Source: [Clostridium] ultunense DSM 10521 (GTDB lineage: Bacteria > Bacillota > Clostridia > Tissierellales > Tepidimicrobiaceae). From it: a DNA stretch of 64,000 nucleotides. The notes beneath the pieces are model-generated. The model made no database searches and had not been told where the DNA came from. It saw only the letters and a program-made list of their open reading frames with translations. The position numbers and the translations under genes were made by a program. Numbering within the stretch: the first letter of the stretch is position 1; each line of letters opens with the position of its first letter. The stretch is taken from NCBI RefSeq assembly GCF_000511955.1, contig NZ_AZSU01000001.1, positions 160,596 to 224,595 of the forward strand, read 5' to 3'. This document shows positions 62,283-64,000 of the stretch, in pieces.

Positions 62283-63246
62283 ATGTCTTTTTCATCAACA
62301 ACTAAGAATGAATTGTCAAGATTACCTATTCAAAATAGGTGTTGTGCCATAGCTGAGTTAGCTGCTATAGTTAGAATGAGTGGTACAATCCAAATAACTG
62401 GAATGAAACGCATTAGTTTGAAATTTGGGACGGAAAACGCTGCCATTGCAAGAAGGATATTTACTTTGTTGAAAATTTTATACAATACAGATGTAGAAGT
62501 TATGGTAAGAAAAAATAAACAATTAAAAAAGAATAATAACTATTTAATAATTGTAAATAGCATGGAAATAACTACAAAAATTTTAGAGGATGTAGGATTT
62601 TTAACAGATGAAGATAGTAGTTATTATACTATAGATTATAAAACGCCAGAAAATTTGATAGAGAATAGGTGTTGTAGAAGGGCCTATATTAGAGGGGCAT
62701 TTTTAGGGGGGGGGCTCTATCAGTAACCCAGAGAAAGCTTACCATTTAGAGTTCGTTACTAATAGTATAGAGCATGGTAAGGATTTATCAGAAATAATAA
62801 ACTCTTTTAATCTAGATTCTAAAATAGTAGTTAGAAAGGAAAATTATGTAGTCTATATTAAAGAAGGAGGGCAAATAGTAGATATATTAAATATAATGGA
62901 AGCTCACCAGGCTTTACTTAAATTGGAAAACATTAGGGTTTTTAAGGATGTAAGAAATAATATTAATAGACTTGTAAATTGTGAAACTGCAAATTTAAGT
63001 AAAACCATAGATGCATCTTTGCGTCAAGTGGAAAATATTGAATATATAGATAGTAAAATAGGAATTGATAAACTTCCTAAAAATCTTCGCGAGATTGCCA
63101 GATTAAGGTTGCAATATAGGGAAGCTAGTCTTAAAGAATTGGGAACCATGCTAAAACCTCCAGTAGGGAAGTCTGGAGTAAATCATAGATTTAGAAGAAT
63201 AGACGAAATTGCAGAAGATTTAAAAAGAAAGGAGAATGAGACATGA
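62283..63246 (+). pseudogene. whiA: DNA-binding protein WhiA, frame broken in a G9 run
   Basis: ATG 62283 with GGAGAGA. The first frame (LAGLIDADG-like N-domain, NELSRLPIQNRCCAIAELAA) runs to [12 protein letters not shown], then LYQ and a stop. With eight instead of nine G's at 62706-62714 it continues [17 protein letters not shown] through to the helix-turn-helix domain ([35 protein letters not shown]). The repaired protein would be about 320 residues, usual for WhiA, a regulator of division and sporulation. Either a homopolymer miscall, slippage, or mutation. It overlaps the HPr gene by 4 nt. Confidence 0.93.
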
Positions 63247-63509
63247 TAAGAAAAAATGTAATTCTAAATAATGAAGTTGGGCTACATGCCAGGCCAGCTG
63301 CATTATTTGTCCAAGCGGCAAACAAATTTTCTAGTAATGTATATATTGAGTTAGAAGGTAGAAAGGTGAATGGTAAAAGCATTATAGGAGTCATGTCTTT
63401 AGGTGCATTCCATGGAGAAGAAATCACTTTGATTGTTAATGGCGAAGATGAAGAGGAGGCTATGGAAGAATTATCAAAATTAATAGAAGATGGGCTAAAA
63501 GATTTGTAG
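63243..63509 (+). CDS. HPr family phosphocarrier
   Basis: An 88-residue HPr. His15 (GLHARPAA), the PTS phosphorylation site, and Ser46 ([11 protein letters not shown]), the HprK site, are both present, so it could serve as ordinary HPr, not only as the regulatory Crh, which lacks His15. Its location after whiA is that of crh in Bacillus. ATGA overlap with whiA implies coupling. A terminator follows. Confidence 0.93.
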   Translation: MIRKNVILNNEVGLHARPAALFVQAANKFSSNVYIELEGRKVNGKSIIGVMSLGAFHGEEITLIVNGEDEEEAMEELSKLIEDGLKDL

Positions 63510-63518
63510 ATAAGAGTA

Positions 63519-63546
63519 AATCCCTTCAGTGAAGGGATTATTTTAT
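63519..63546. terminator. Terminator after the HPr gene
   Basis: AATCCCTTC / GAAGGGATT followed by ATTTTATT; also close to the end of the convergent gene. Confidence 0.8.
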
Positions 63547-63549
63547 TCT

Positions 63550-63930
63550 TTAAATAATCTTATCCATTACATTTTCTATCAAAGACAAGTCTATTATTCT
63601 AAAATCAGCAAGGACCTTTTCTGTCCAATTGGGAGTAGGTTTATTTTTTATAAATTTTTTAGCAGTAGCAATACTATCTTCAATAATCATTAAACTATCA
63701 TAATCCATAGAACTTTTATCCTTGCTTATTATTATGGTTTTATAGGGAGTTTCGTTAGGTTTCACACTACCGGATAGAGGATGAGTCATCAATTTATGTC
63801 CCTTGTGAATCTGATCCCTCACGTATTCCAATACATCTAAATAAGTAAATTTTTCATCGTATTTAATTTCAACATTGTCCTTATATTTTTCACATACATA
63901 TTTATTATTTGTTACTATAATATTTTTCAT
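63550..63930 (-). CDS. grdX: GrdX-like protein
   Basis: A 126-residue protein. The segments VRDQIHKGHKLMTHPLSGSV and KPNETPYKTIIISKD match the conserved core of GrdX, a small protein encoded with glycine/sarcosine/betaine reductase (grd) genes; its function is unknown. ATG 63930 follows GGAGGTC; an upstream codon at 63957 is less likely. Grd genes would lie to the right or elsewhere; none is visible. It hints at Stickland-type amino acid reduction. Confidence 0.82.
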   Translation of the reverse strand: MKNIIVTNNKYVCEKYKDNVEIKYDEKFTYLDVLEYVRDQIHKGHKLMTHPLSGSVKPNETPYKTIIISKDKSSMDYDSLMIIEDSIATAKKFIKNKPTPNWTEKVLADFRIIDLSLIENVMDKII

Positions 63931-64000
63931 CTTAGACCTCCAAAACTTTTGATACATTTATTTTATCATAAATTAGAAGCCAATAGAAGATTATGAAAGG

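Noticed and set aside
1-64000. tRNA, rRNA or CRISPR arrays
   Set aside because: No cloverleaf-like segments with the GTTCRANYC core, no rRNA-like blocks and no regularly spaced direct repeats were seen by eye in the intergenic regions.

Overview
The window is AT-rich, densely coded chromosomal DNA from a Gram-positive, probably spore-forming anaerobe of the Clostridia/Tissierellia type. The grounds are G-rich Shine-Dalgarno sequences with many TTG and GTG starts, gene orders shared with Bacillus subtilis (alr-mazEF; ftsE-ftsX-ctp-PDZ protein-uvrB-uvrA; Nudix/rapZ/yvcK/whiA/HPr), a single-chain pyruvate:ferredoxin oxidoreductase, HPr kinase, and a GrdX homologue that hints at Stickland amino acid metabolism. 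The genus is inference. I saw no rRNA, tRNA, CRISPR array or prophage.

Layout. 1-1.0 kb: end of alanine racemase and a mazEF-type toxin-antitoxin pair. 1.1-8.8 kb: a cell-surface polysaccharide locus (GNAT, exported protein, PIG-L deacetylase, GT4 glycosyltransferase, DUF4330 protein, membrane protein, O-antigen-ligase-type polymerase, CsaB pyruvyltransferase, TagA/WecG glycosyltransferase). It looks like a pyruvylated secondary cell wall polysaccharide pathway. 8.8-12.0 kb: YitT protein, split transketolase, PrcB-like protein. 12.0-18.1 kb: a decayed accessory patch. It holds two IS256-type transposase remnants in the same orientation, a shredded IS3-type transposase, a RibU-like transporter fragment, a HAD phosphatase with an internal deletion, a kinase-like gene with an in-frame stop, and methyltransferase and acetyltransferase fragments. 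An acyl-ACP thioesterase and an AraC regulator look intact.

18.2-23.7 kb: LonB-type protease, AI-2E permease, CofE-like protein, and a frameshifted 5-formyltetrahydrofolate cyclo-ligase. 23.9-29.1 kb: FtsEX with an M23 hydrolase, a CtpA/B protease and a PDZ membrane protein. 29.1-35.8 kb: propeller lipoprotein, then uvrB (with a LexA box) and uvrA. 35.8-47.5 kb: M16C peptidase, MCP plus STAS protein, OsmC, radical SAM, EutH and aminopeptidase P. 48-51 kb: uvrC and hprK. 51-54.7 kb: nifJ with a Rex-like operator. 54.8-63.5 kb: solitary solute-binding protein, murB, PHP, rapZ, yvcK, two minus-strand genes, Nudix, whiA (frameshifted in a G9 run) and HPr. 63.5 kb to the end: grdX-like gene.

How the parts fit together. 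Nucleotide excision repair (uvrB, uvrA, uvrC), envelope and septum enzymes (ftsEX/M23/ctp/PDZ, murB, yvcK, rapZ) and carbon signalling (hprK plus an HPr carrying both His15 and Ser46) are all in one window. No wholly new defence or mobile system stood out. The most notable signals are the two homopolymer frameshifts in conserved genes, the IS256-bounded decay patch with several hidden gene fragments, a 48-bp perfect palindrome closing two convergent genes, a hairpin between Shine-Dalgarno and start in the glycosyltransferase gene, and candidate Rex, LexA and twin-palindrome operators.
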